Source: Candidatus Neomicrothrix sp. UBA672 (GTDB taxonomy: Bacteria > Actinomycetota > Acidimicrobiia > Acidimicrobiales > MedAcidi-G1). From it: a stretch of 5,723 nucleotides of DNA. Every line of letters begins with the position of its first letter. Positions within the stretch are counted from its first letter, which is position 1. This document shows, in pieces, positions 1 through 5,620 of the stretch. The stretch is from positions 55,694 to 61,416 of the forward strand of contig DBNM01000122.1 of assembly GCA_002299135.1 (NCBI GenBank). The letters run 5' to 3'. The notes beneath the pieces were generated by a model that saw nothing but the letters and a program-made list of their open reading frames with translations, searched no databases and was not told the DNA's origin. The position numbers were made by a program, and so were the translations under genes.

Positions 1-572
1 ATCTGGCTTCCATGATTTGCAAAAATAGTTGCAGCCGCTTCAAGGTCATTATTCGGGACTTCCATGAAGTGAGGCACCAAATCACCCCAGCCTTCTCGAT
101 TGGGTGCAATTCCCTGAGCACTAGTTCCTCCGAAATTAGTACCGTGATAGCCATTCGTGCGTCGAATGATAATTTGTTTTTCATTTTCTCCACGCAGTTG
201 TTGATAGAGCCTTGAAAGTTTTAGAGCAGTATCTACTGCTTCTGAACCAGAACAGCCTAGAAAAACACGACCGTCAGGATGAGGTGATCTTTCAACCACC
301 ATTTCAGCTAATTGTGCAGCAGGTTTATTGGTAAAAGGATCAAATACATTGTAAGCCTCAAGAGTTTTCATTTGTTTTGTTACGGCTTCAATAATTTCGG
401 TTCTTCCATGACCAATCTGGCAAAGCCAAAGGTTAGCCATGGCGTCTATATATTGGTTCCCTTTATCGTCCCAAAGTAGACAACCTTCACCACGGACAAT
501 ATTTACAAAGTCAGATTCGGCTTTTGAAGGTGGAGCGAATCCGTGAAGTAGGGAGTGTGTCTGTTGTGTCAT
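1..572 (-). CDS. Class III PLP-dependent aminotransferase, N-terminal 190 residues (cut by left edge)
   Basis: This gene encodes the N-terminal part of a fold-type I, class III aminotransferase, a cytosolic enzyme that moves an amino group from an omega-amino acid or amine to a keto acid. The product starts MTQQTHSLLHGF. It shows the substrate-side N-terminal region (WDDKGNQYIDAMANLW, residues 34-49), the GHG turn (54-56), the cofactor-phosphate loop SGSEAVDTALKL (108-119), and NGYHG (140-144), whose Tyr142 normally stacks on the PLP ring. The catalytic lysine lies beyond the edge, since family members run about 420-460 residues. The ATG overlaps the stop codon of the upstream exporter gene (ATGA), with AGGAGG 8 bases ahead, so the two are probably co-transcribed and translationally coupled. 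Substrate cannot be fixed: taurine, beta-alanine, GABA and putrescine transaminases all share these motifs. The family is confident; the specific activity is unknown. Confidence 0.9.
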   Translation of the reverse strand, partial: MTQQTHSLLHGFAPPSKAESDFVNIVRGEGCLLWDDKGNQYIDAMANLWLCQIGHGRTEIIEAVTKQMKTLEAYNVFDPFTNKPAAQLAEMVVERSPHPDGRVFLGCSGSEAVDTALKLSRLYQQLRGENEKQIIIRRTNGYHGTNFGGTSAQGIAPNREGWGDLVPHFMEVPNNDLEAAATIFANHGSQ

Positions 573-1777
573 TCAAAAAGCCTCCTTTTTAAATCAAATG
601 GTATGTCAGGTCGTATTGGTTGACGATCAGGTGGTTTAGTCAATATCCAACCAAAAACTAGCAGCACGATCATTATTATTGAAGTCGTGATCCAAACAAC
701 TGTGTCATTTGTAGTTTGGTAAATTACTGCAGCAACAATGGAAGCTAAAGCTCCAGCGGCGACTTCAGTTGCACCTGCTAGACCTTGTGCGGCAGCTTGA
801 CGTTCTTCAGGTACTGAAACTGAAACGAGCATTGGTCCTGCAGGGAAACCCAATCCCTCGAAGATAGAACTAAGAATTGTTAAAATAATGAGAGTTATAA
901 GACCTTCAAAGATTCCAAAGCTAGCAACAAAGACAGCGCAAATGCTCATAGTTCCTAATGTCCAACGTCTGGCTCCAAAGCGTTGAGCTAGGATCCCACC
1001 TTTCATTGCTAAGAGAGGGATTGGAAGTGCTGCAAGTGTGAGTGCAACACCGATTTGCCATTGTGATGCACCTCGAAAGTCAAGTTCTAGAACCCAAACA
1101 GACTCAAAAGCTCCAATAAAAACAAAATACGCACTGAGTATTAGAAGAGCGCCGTTAAGTCTCCGTATACGAAATAAATCTAAGGGCTTTTTCTTTTGGA
1201 CATCACGGTCAGCCGTGTCAGGTTTAGCCTTCCATGCTGTAGGCAATAAGAAGATTAGAGCTACACCCATTACCCAAAAAGGTGTCCTGAAATTGCCGGC
1301 AGCGTTTAGGGCAGCAGTAATACCTGGTCCCACGACCCAGCCGGCTACATCGTATGCTCCTAACTTTCCAAGATTTTTCCCTAACTCATCTGGATTTGCG
1401 ACTATCACAGTTCTACGAGCAGCGGGAGAAGCTGCTCCTAAAGCAAAACCAAACAAACTTCTGCCAATGATGAAATACCACAGTGAATCACCTACAGCCA
1501 TAAAAAAGAGAGCGATGATCCCTAAGAGTAAACCTGACTTAAGAAGTATCGGTGATCGACCACGATCGGCAAGTGGGGAAAGAGTTATCAATGCAATAAA
1601 AGAAGAAGCAAATCCACAGAAAATTGTTAAACCAATTTCAAAGTTTGAAAAGCCAAGTTCTTGTTTGAATTCTGCGACTAAAGTGACGACGCTGGATAAT
1701 CCTGCAGACATCCCAAAAAGTATTAAAAAATAGGGCAGTAATTTTGTGTTATCAGTATTTGACAAGGGATCTGACAT
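569..1777 (-). CDS. Major facilitator superfamily (MFS) transporter, probable 12-TM exporter
   Basis: This is a 402-residue inner-membrane secondary transporter with alternating hydrophobic segments consistent with 12 TM helices, a usual length for MFS drug:proton antiporter-like proteins. Motif A appears after TM2 (SPLADRGRSP, 67-76) and its second-half counterpart after TM8 (GGILAQRFGARR, 260-271). Arg106 in TM4 fits motif B, and GWVVGPGI (146-153) in TM5 fits motif C, which is characteristic of antiporters; export is therefore favoured over uptake. A basic, polar central loop (about 183-206) separates the two halves. The start is fixed because an in-frame TAA lies four codons upstream and the next Met is residue 23. 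There is no Shine-Dalgarno, and a TATAAA/TAAACT box sits just upstream, suggesting a very short or absent leader. Its stop overlaps the aminotransferase start. The substrate is unknown; the operon partner hints at an amine, amino acid or sulfonate. Confidence 0.9.
   Translation of the reverse strand: MSDPLSNTDNTKLLPYFLILFGMSAGLSSVVTLVAEFKQELGFSNFEIGLTIFCGFASSFIALITLSPLADRGRSPILLKSGLLLGIIALFFMAVGDSLWYFIIGRSLFGFALGAASPAARRTVIVANPDELGKNLGKLGAYDVAGWVVGPGITAALNAAGNFRTPFWVMGVALIFLLPTAWKAKPDTADRDVQKKKPLDLFRIRRLNGALLILSAYFVFIGAFESVWVLELDFRGASQWQIGVALTLAALPIPLLAMKGGILAQRFGARRWTLGTMSICAVFVASFGIFEGLITLIILTILSSIFEGLGFPAGPMLVSVSVPEERQAAAQGLAGATEVAAGALASIVAAVIYQTTNDTVVWITTSIIMIVLLVFGWILTKPPDRQPIRPDIPFDLKRRLFE
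581..586 (-). promoter_or_regulatory. Strong Shine-Dalgarno for the aminotransferase
   Basis: The minus strand reads AGGAGG, followed by 8 bases and the ATG at 572. It is the strongest ribosome binding site in the window and lies inside the last codons of the exporter gene. It also sits in the loop of a possible weak hairpin (AAAAAG/CTTTTT arms, 575-590) that could modulate access. Confidence 0.8.
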
Positions 1778-1797
1778 TGAAGAAGTTTATTTATAAT
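1771..1797 (+). promoter_or_regulatory. Candidate sigma70-type promoter for the methyltransferase
   Basis: CTGACA (1771-1776, five of six to TTGACA) is followed after 15 bases by a perfect TATAAT (1792-1797). The spacer is shorter than the optimal 17. The -35 overlaps the start codon of the divergent exporter gene, so the two promoters would interfere. The leader to the TTG start would be roughly 70 bases. Confidence 0.4.
1784..1795 (-). promoter_or_regulatory. Candidate -10 region of the exporter-aminotransferase operon
   Basis: On the minus strand TATAAA (1795-1790) and TAAACT (1789-1784) both fit the TAnnnT pattern of actinobacterial -10 boxes and lie 12 and 6 bases before the ATG. Either would give a transcript starting at or within a few bases of the start codon. 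This fits the absence of a Shine-Dalgarno. No good -35 was seen. Confidence 0.3.
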
Positions 1798-1864
1798 GTT
1801 GACCTTTACAAAGATTTTTGGAGTTTCAAGAAATGATTTTTCGTGACAGTATCAATTTAGAAAT

Positions 1865-1869
1865 GAGGA
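1865..1869 (+). promoter_or_regulatory. Shine-Dalgarno that selects a TTG start
   Basis: GAGGA lies 6 bases before the TTG at 1876. There is an in-frame TGA at 1864-1866, so TTG is the first possible start, and the nearby ATGs (1863, 1883) are out of frame. The site therefore supports a genuine TTG initiation. Confidence 0.7.
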
Positions 1870-1875
1870 ATTAAA

Positions 1876-2508
1876 TTGGGTAATGAATTCGACAGATACA
1901 GACACGAACACGATAAAGGTGTAAGAACTAAAATTTCGTGGTTACTGAAACTTCCAAAATTTTGGAACTCTCCTTTGAGTAAAGAGGTGATCCGAATTGT
2001 AGATCCCCAAAAAGGTGAAAATGTTTTAGATATAGGGGCTGGAATGGGACCCGCATCAGTAGAAGCTGCTAGTAGAGGTGCCCATGTTGTGGCTATTGAT
2101 CCATCTAGATTTATGCGAACTGTTTTGGGTCTTCGAAGGCAGTTTCAAAAAAACCCTGGTCTTATAACAGTAGAAGCAGGTGTTGCAGAAAGAATTCCTT
2201 TACCAGAAGGTTCAACTGATGTGGTGTGCGCGGTGAATGCGATCCATCATTGGACCGATTTGGAAGGTTCCATAGAAGAAATAGCAAGAGTAATTGCGCC
2301 CAGGGGAAGAGTTTTGTTAGTAGACGAAGATTTTACGGACCCAAAACATCCTAAACATGAGACACATCATGATCACGAAGATGAAATGACGAAGGTTGAT
2401 GTAGAAGTAATAAAAAGCCTTTTTGAAGGATGGGGCTTTGAGGCAAAAGGTGAGAAAGTTTCACTTTCTGGTGTTCCTGTAAAGCTTGTAGAAGCTAATT
2501 CCCAATAA
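1876..2508 (+). CDS. Class I SAM-dependent methyltransferase (Methyltransf_11 type), TTG start
   Basis: This is a 210-residue Rossmann-fold methyltransferase, expected to be cytosolic, using S-adenosylmethionine on an unidentified substrate. Motif I is VLDIGAGMG (50-58), Asp75 ends strand 2 (VVAIDPS) where it would hold the SAM ribose, the motif II region is around ERIPLPEGS (105-113), and AVNAIHHW (119-126) followed by LEGSIEEIARVIAPRGRVLL is the usual post-motif segment. There is no signal peptide or TM helix. After strand 5 comes an unusual histidine- and acid-rich stretch, HPKHETHHDHEDE (158-170), that could bind metal. The protein is short for the fold, with little room for a separate substrate domain. 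It is followed 69 bases later by an alpha/beta hydrolase on the same strand. The fold is certain; the substrate (small molecule, quinone or other) is not. Confidence 0.88.
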   Translation: MGNEFDRYRHEHDKGVRTKISWLLKLPKFWNSPLSKEVIRIVDPQKGENVLDIGAGMGPASVEAASRGAHVVAIDPSRFMRTVLGLRRQFQKNPGLITVEAGVAERIPLPEGSTDVVCAVNAIHHWTDLEGSIEEIARVIAPRGRVLLVDEDFTDPKHPKHETHHDHEDEMTKVDVEVIKSLFEGWGFEAKGEKVSLSGVPVKLVEANSQ

Positions 2509-2523
2509 ACTCTCCATTTGACT

Positions 2524-2551
2524 TTGACGTTTATCTTAAAATAAGTAGATT
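2524..2551 (+). promoter_or_regulatory. Candidate promoter for the alpha/beta hydrolase
   Basis: TTGACG (2524-2529, five of six) and TAGATT (2546-2551, four of six, fits TAnnnT) are separated by 16 bases in the gap between the methyltransferase and the hydrolase. TTTGAC is tandemly repeated here (2517-2522 and 2523-2528), giving two possible -35 boxes. If real, the hydrolase is not solely dependent on the methyltransferase promoter. Confidence 0.4.
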
Positions 2552-2563
2552 CGTAGCACTCAA

Positions 2564-2569
2564 GAGGAG
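2564..2569 (+). promoter_or_regulatory. Shine-Dalgarno of the alpha/beta hydrolase
   Basis: GAGGAG with 8 bases to the ATG at 2578; good match and spacing, confirming that start. Confidence 0.75.
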
Positions 2570-2577
2570 TCAGCAGA

Positions 2578-3453
2578 ATGCCACAAATTGAAGCTAACGG
2601 TATAAGCCTCGAAGTAGAGACTATGGGGAGCAGTGAAAATCCTGCAGTGTTGTTGGTCATGGGTCTTGGGGGGCAGATGACCGCCTGGCCTGAAAATTAT
2701 TGTAAACAACTTTCAGAAAGAGGATATTTCGTTATTCGTTTCGATAATCGTGACGTTGGATTGTCCACATGGTTTGACGATGCCGGTGAACCAAATATGA
2801 ATAGAGCTTATTTGTCTGCCCTTTTTGGACGAAAGATAAAGTCACCTTATTCATTGTCAGATATGGCTGATGACGCCGTTGGAGTATTGGATTCATTAGG
2901 CATAGAAAAAGCTCATCTGATGGGGGCATCAATGGGCGGAATGATTGTTCAAAGGTTCGCATTGAATCATCCTGACCGAGTGATTTCTCTTTGTTCAATT
3001 ATGTCCACTCCGCGCTTTATTAGACCTGAGTATCAACTGACTGTGGAGTTGATGGAACCTGATTCTGGAACCAGAGATGGCAGGATAGAGTCCGGTCTTA
3101 AGTCAGCGGGACTTCTTCATGGAGAAAAATTTCCACTTCCAGAAAATCTTCGTGAGTTAGTCGCAGATTCTATTGATCGCGCATGGCATCCCTCAGGAAC
3201 AACCAGACAATTAACGGCAATCTTGTCTGACGGGGATCGCAGACCAGAGTTAAGGACACTTTCTATACCAACAACTGTTATACACGGGACAGCTGATCGT
3301 TTGGTGCCTCCCCGAGGGGGCAAAGAAACGGCAGAAGCGATTAAAGATTCCTGTTTAGTTGAAATAGAAGGAATGGGCCACAGTATGCCTGAAGAGACTT
3401 GGCCAGAAATTTTTCAAGTTTTCGATGAGCTAGTAGAGAGATCAACAATTTAA
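2578..3453 (+). CDS. Alpha/beta-fold hydrolase (esterase/methylesterase-like)
   Basis: This is a 291-residue single-domain alpha/beta hydrolase with the complete triad visible: nucleophile Ser118 in the elbow GASMGG (116-121), Asp240 in HGTADRLVP (236-244), and His268 in GMGHSMP (265-271). GLGGQMTAWP (29-38) would form the oxyanion region, and FDNRDVGLST (55-64) is the conserved stretch after strand 4. A cap region spans about 145-215. There is no signal peptide, so it should be cytosolic. The sequence style (FDNRDVGLST, GASMGG) recalls the RdmC/aclacinomycin methylesterase-like branch that is abundant in actinobacteria. The family hydrolyses esters, amides, epoxides or C-C bonds, so substrate is not predictable here. 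The start is supported by a good Shine-Dalgarno. It lies downstream of a methyltransferase and converges on the amidotransferase gene. Confidence 0.9.
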   Translation: MPQIEANGISLEVETMGSSENPAVLLVMGLGGQMTAWPENYCKQLSERGYFVIRFDNRDVGLSTWFDDAGEPNMNRAYLSALFGRKIKSPYSLSDMADDAVGVLDSLGIEKAHLMGASMGGMIVQRFALNHPDRVISLCSIMSTPRFIRPEYQLTVELMEPDSGTRDGRIESGLKSAGLLHGEKFPLPENLRELVADSIDRAWHPSGTTRQLTAILSDGDRRPELRTLSIPTTVIHGTADRLVPPRGGKETAEAIKDSCLVEIEGMGHSMPEETWPEIFQVFDELVERSTI

Positions 3454-3468
3454 TCTTGATTAGAGATT
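3452..3468. terminator. Weak candidate bidirectional terminator between convergent genes
   Basis: AATCTT and GAGATT can pair (5 Watson-Crick pairs and one G-U) around a 5-base loop, spanning the 14-base convergent gap and both stop codons. On the plus strand it is followed by a T-rich stretch (TATTTTGTT). The stem is AU-rich and weak, so this could be chance. Confidence 0.25.
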
Positions 3469-4181
3469 TATTTTGTTGCTTGATCTATAAGCCAACTAAA
3501 AATCGGATCTGCACCAGGCAGTAATTCAGGATGCCATTGCACAGCAAGAATTCGACTGTTGTCCACTTCGATTGCTTCTATAACCTCTTCAGTGGCTTCT
3601 CCTCCTGAAGACCAGCCCACTACTTCTATTCCTTCAGCAATTTTATTGATTGCTTGATGGTGAAGTGAGTTGACTTCAATTTCAGACCCATAGATATCCG
3701 ACAAGATAGAACCTGTTTTAAAACGAACTTTATGATGTCTATCATCATAAGGTTTTTTGATATTTGCATGATCAGGAATGTCTTGGAAAAGAGTGCCACC
3801 TGCGTGGACGTTAATTACTTGAATCCCTCTACAAATACCTAGAACAGGGACATCTTTTTCAATAGCTTTGTTAAGGATTTCAAATTCATGACTGTCGCGC
3901 CCAGGTTCAAATTTACTCAAACTAGGGTCTTCTTCAGGGGAGTGAATCGCCGGATCCACATCAGCTCCACCGCTTAGAACTACCCCATCTAGTTTTGACA
4001 CAACCTCAGCATTCGAATCACGCGGTATGAGTACAGGCATGCCTCCAGCCATACTCACCTGCCGTCCGTAATTCGTGAAAAAAAGATCTATATCTAATTC
4101 CCCTTGAACCGCAAGCACCCCGTTTACATCGGATCCTTTTTTTCGACGCCCAGTTATACCAATTAGAGGAAGTTCGCTCAT
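3468..4181 (-). CDS. Class I glutamine amidotransferase, gamma-glutamyl-gamma-aminobutyrate hydrolase family (peptidase C26)
   Basis: This is a 237-residue cytosolic hydrolase of the PuuD-like family, which cleaves gamma-glutamyl amide bonds; the E. coli member releases GABA and glutamate from gamma-glutamyl-GABA in putrescine breakdown. The triad is visible: Cys117 in GICRGIQ (115-121), His217 and Glu219 in VQWHPEL (214-220). LSGGADVDP (69-77) and NSLHHQAI (171-178) are family hallmarks, and the N-terminal PLIGITGR (5-12) is typical. Length is close to the usual 240-260. It stands alone as a minus-strand gene, convergent with the hydrolase and divergent from rmuC. A modest AGGT sits 6 bases before the ATG. 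No gamma-glutamyl-putrescine synthetase, oxidase or dehydrogenase is in view, so the true substrate could be another gamma-glutamyl amide. Confidence 0.88.
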   Translation of the reverse strand: MSELPLIGITGRRKKGSDVNGVLAVQGELDIDLFFTNYGRQVSMAGGMPVLIPRDSNAEVVSKLDGVVLSGGADVDPAIHSPEEDPSLSKFEPGRDSHEFEILNKAIEKDVPVLGICRGIQVINVHAGGTLFQDIPDHANIKKPYDDRHHKVRFKTGSILSDIYGSEIEVNSLHHQAINKIAEGIEVVGWSSGGEATEEVIEAIEVDNSRILAVQWHPELLPGADPIFSWLIDQATK

Positions 4182-4202
4182 TTAGTTACCTGCATGCCTT
4201 TA

Positions 4203-4232
4203 ATCTTAAAAGTTTGTTTTGTTTAGACACAA
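4203..4232 (-). promoter_or_regulatory. Candidate promoter of the glutamine amidotransferase
   Basis: The minus strand shows TTGTGT (4232-4227) and TAAGAT (4208-4203), spaced by 18 bases. Both are partial consensus matches in a very AT-rich gap, so chance is a real alternative. The leader would be roughly 15 bases. Confidence 0.28.
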
Positions 4233-4251
4233 AATATAGAAAACTTATTAC

Positions 4252-4270
4252 GAAATATTATTTCTGAAAT
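4252..4270. repeat. Interleaved inverted repeats in the divergent gap, possible operator
   Basis: GAAAT (4252-4256), ATTTC (4260-4264) and GAAAT (4266-4270) form two palindromes that share the middle arm, with spacers of 3 and 1 bases. They sit roughly mid-gap between the amidotransferase and rmuC starts. The arms are short and the gap AT-rich, so an operator role is only possible. Confidence 0.3.
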
Positions 4271-4324
4271 GATTTAATAAATAAGTAGCAAATAGCTAAT
4301 GAATGGCATGTCTCACCTTTTGGG

Positions 4325-4330
4325 TAATCT
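4325..4330 (+). promoter_or_regulatory. Candidate -10 box for a leaderless rmuC transcript
   Basis: TAATCT fits TAnnnT and ends 6 bases before the rmuC ATG, so transcription would begin at the start codon itself. No convincing -35 or Shine-Dalgarno is present, which is consistent with leaderless expression. Confidence 0.3.
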
Positions 4331-4336
4331 TGGTAT

Positions 4337-5473
4337 ATGGATCCTTTATTAATTGTCATTATTCTGTTAGTGCTAGTAATTGCAGGTCTCATTTTTAAGT
4401 CGTCTCGAGGTCAGCACGGACCCCCTGTCTCTGCTGAAGATGTAGCTACCGAACTTGAACCCAAGATGTCAGAACTTTTATATAACGCGATGAAAAACAA
4501 TAATGATGCGTTCACTGAGTTGGCTAAAGCAAAAACGGAAAATCTTCTCAATCCTTTTCAAAGTCAGATTGCAAACCTTGATAAAGCAGTAAAAGAATTA
4601 AGAACTTCACATGACACTGAGAAAGGTACTGTAAAGACCCTTACTGAACAAATGATGGATCTTGCTTCTTCAAATATTTCAGTAACAGAGTCATTACGCT
4701 CTTCCACCAGTCGTGGACTTTGGGGTGAGAATAATTGCCGTAATGTCATTCGGTTAGCAGGTTGTGAGCGTCATATTACTTATGACGAGCAAAAGAAGGG
4801 ACGTAATAAGGCAGGAGAGAGTGGCCAACCCGATTTTGTTATATTTTTTCCTAATGGTTCATCCCTAGCAATAGATGCCAAGACTCCAAAATTAACTGAC
4901 CTGTGGATTGACACACAAGCAAATAAAGATTTATCAGAAGCCGAGAAGGCGAAGGTTCAAAAAGATTATGCAAAAGCTTTTAGAAATCACATAACGGATT
5001 TGTCTGAAAAGAAATATTGGGAACACTATGACAGTCCACAAAGTCCTCAATTAGTAGTTATGTTTTTGCCGGCCGAGTCACTGTTATCAGATGCTCTTAT
5101 TTTTGATGCGACAATATTTGACTATGCATCAAAAAGAAAAGTGGCACTAGCTACCCCGTTAACTTTGTTGGCAATGTTGTGGGCTGTTGAAAAGGGGTGG
5201 CAGGAGTATTACCACTTTGAAAATGTGGAAAAAATCAAAGAAGCAGCGGAAAAGTTGAACACGGATGTTAAAAACTTTGTGCAACGTTTCGGTGATACAG
5301 GTGAAAAATTAGGAAAAGTCGTCGATCAATATAATTTGACACTTAAGGGGTATAGAACGATGCGTACCACACTTGATACACTCGAGTCTTTTAAGATTTG
5401 GGATGAAAATATTGAAATTCCTGACCCCGAAATAATAAAGGAATCAGTTGATCCAATTCCAGATAAAGAATAA
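4337..5473 (+). CDS. rmuC: RmuC family protein, membrane-anchored predicted nuclease
   Basis: This is a 378-residue RmuC homologue. In E. coli, RmuC limits inversion between short inverted repeats, and the family carries a PD-(D/E)XK-like nuclease core. The order is: an N-terminal TM anchor (about residues 4-20, LLIVIILLVLVIAGLIF), an extended helical, probably coiled-coil region (about 35-120), then the RmuC domain (about 125-350). Conserved features seen are GLWGE (127-131), GQPDFVIFFPNG (163-174), IDAK (179-182), NHI and KKYW (218-228), VMFLPAE (241-247), ATPLTLLAML (272-281) and QYNLTLKGY (331-339). Glu131, Asp166, Asp180 and Lys182 are the likely catalytic set. A short acidic tail follows. 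The start is forced by an in-frame TAA four codons upstream. It appears monocistronic. Confidence 0.93.
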   Translation: MDPLLIVIILLVLVIAGLIFKSSRGQHGPPVSAEDVATELEPKMSELLYNAMKNNNDAFTELAKAKTENLLNPFQSQIANLDKAVKELRTSHDTEKGTVKTLTEQMMDLASSNISVTESLRSSTSRGLWGENNCRNVIRLAGCERHITYDEQKKGRNKAGESGQPDFVIFFPNGSSLAIDAKTPKLTDLWIDTQANKDLSEAEKAKVQKDYAKAFRNHITDLSEKKYWEHYDSPQSPQLVVMFLPAESLLSDALIFDATIFDYASKRKVALATPLTLLAMLWAVEKGWQEYYHFENVEKIKEAAEKLNTDVKNFVQRFGDTGEKLGKVVDQYNLTLKGYRTMRTTLDTLESFKIWDENIEIPDPEIIKESVDPIPDKE

Positions 5474-5491
5474 AACTTGGGTTTTCAAGTT
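5474..5491 (+). terminator. Weak hairpin after rmuC
   Basis: AACTTG (5474-5479) pairs perfectly with CAAGTT (5486-5491) around a 6-base loop, directly after the rmuC stop. No T-tract follows, so it is at best a weak intrinsic terminator or an RNA end-stabilising hairpin. Confidence 0.3.
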
Positions 5492-5517
5492 GCTACGCAG
5501 TAATCCTGTTGTTTGTT

Positions 5518-5560
5518 AAAACATGCTAGTTGTTGGGTGTATTGCAAGGAAAACGCTAGT
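5518..5560 (+). repeat. Imperfect direct repeat, possible regulatory site upstream of the C-N hydrolase
   Basis: AAAACATGCTAGT (5518-5530) and AAAACGCTAGT (5550-5560) share AAAAC and GCTAGT, and the GCTAGT halves start exactly 30 bases apart (about three helical turns). It lies 60-100 bases upstream of the next gene, where a regulator could bind. It may be coincidental. Confidence 0.3.
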
Positions 5561-5570
5561 CTCGTGAATC

Positions 5571-5590
5571 AACCGATGTTTTGGTTAACC
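5571..5590 (+). other. Hairpin and palindrome in the leader of the C-N hydrolase gene
   Basis: AACCGA (5571-5576) can pair with TTGGTT (5581-5586), including one G-U, around a TGTT loop. The right arm overlaps the perfect 8-base palindrome GGTTAACC (5583-5590). No T-tract follows, so it is not an obvious terminator. A TGTAAT (5594-5599) just downstream resembles a -10 box but has no clear -35. Confidence 0.25.
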
Positions 5591-5609
5591 TTCTGTAATA
5601 AGAAAAATT

Positions 5610-5614
5610 AGGAG
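5610..5614 (+). promoter_or_regulatory. Shine-Dalgarno of the C-N hydrolase
   Basis: AGGAG sits 6 bases before the ATG at 5621. The closer ATG at 5616 is only 1 base from it and is in another frame, so 5621 is the start. Confidence 0.75.
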
Positions 5615-5620
5615 AATGAG

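Noticed and set aside
12..215. 67-residue plus-strand ORF
   Set aside because: Antisense shadow of the aminotransferase, whose frame holds the NGYHG and SGSEA motifs.
1038..1733. 231-residue plus-strand ORF antisense to the MFS transporter
   Set aside because: It lies wholly within the MFS gene on the opposite strand, has a low-complexity Lys/Ser/Pro-rich product with no recognisable motif, and no Shine-Dalgarno; the minus-strand frame has clear MFS motifs.
1759..1797. TTGACA at 1759-1764 paired with TATAAT at 1792-1797 as a consensus promoter
   Set aside because: Both boxes are perfect, but the 27-base spacer is far too long; CTGACA at 1771 with a 15-base spacer is the better pairing.
2373..2660. 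95-residue minus-strand ORF crossing the methyltransferase-hydrolase gap
   Set aside because: It overlaps two well-supported genes and the hydrolase promoter and Shine-Dalgarno, and its product has no family features.
2732..3323. Two short minus-strand ORFs (2732-2998 and 3117-3323) inside the alpha/beta hydrolase
   Set aside because: Shadows of a gene with a complete catalytic triad.
4564..4749. 61-residue minus-strand ORF inside rmuC
   Set aside because: Antisense shadow; no motif and no independent initiation signal.
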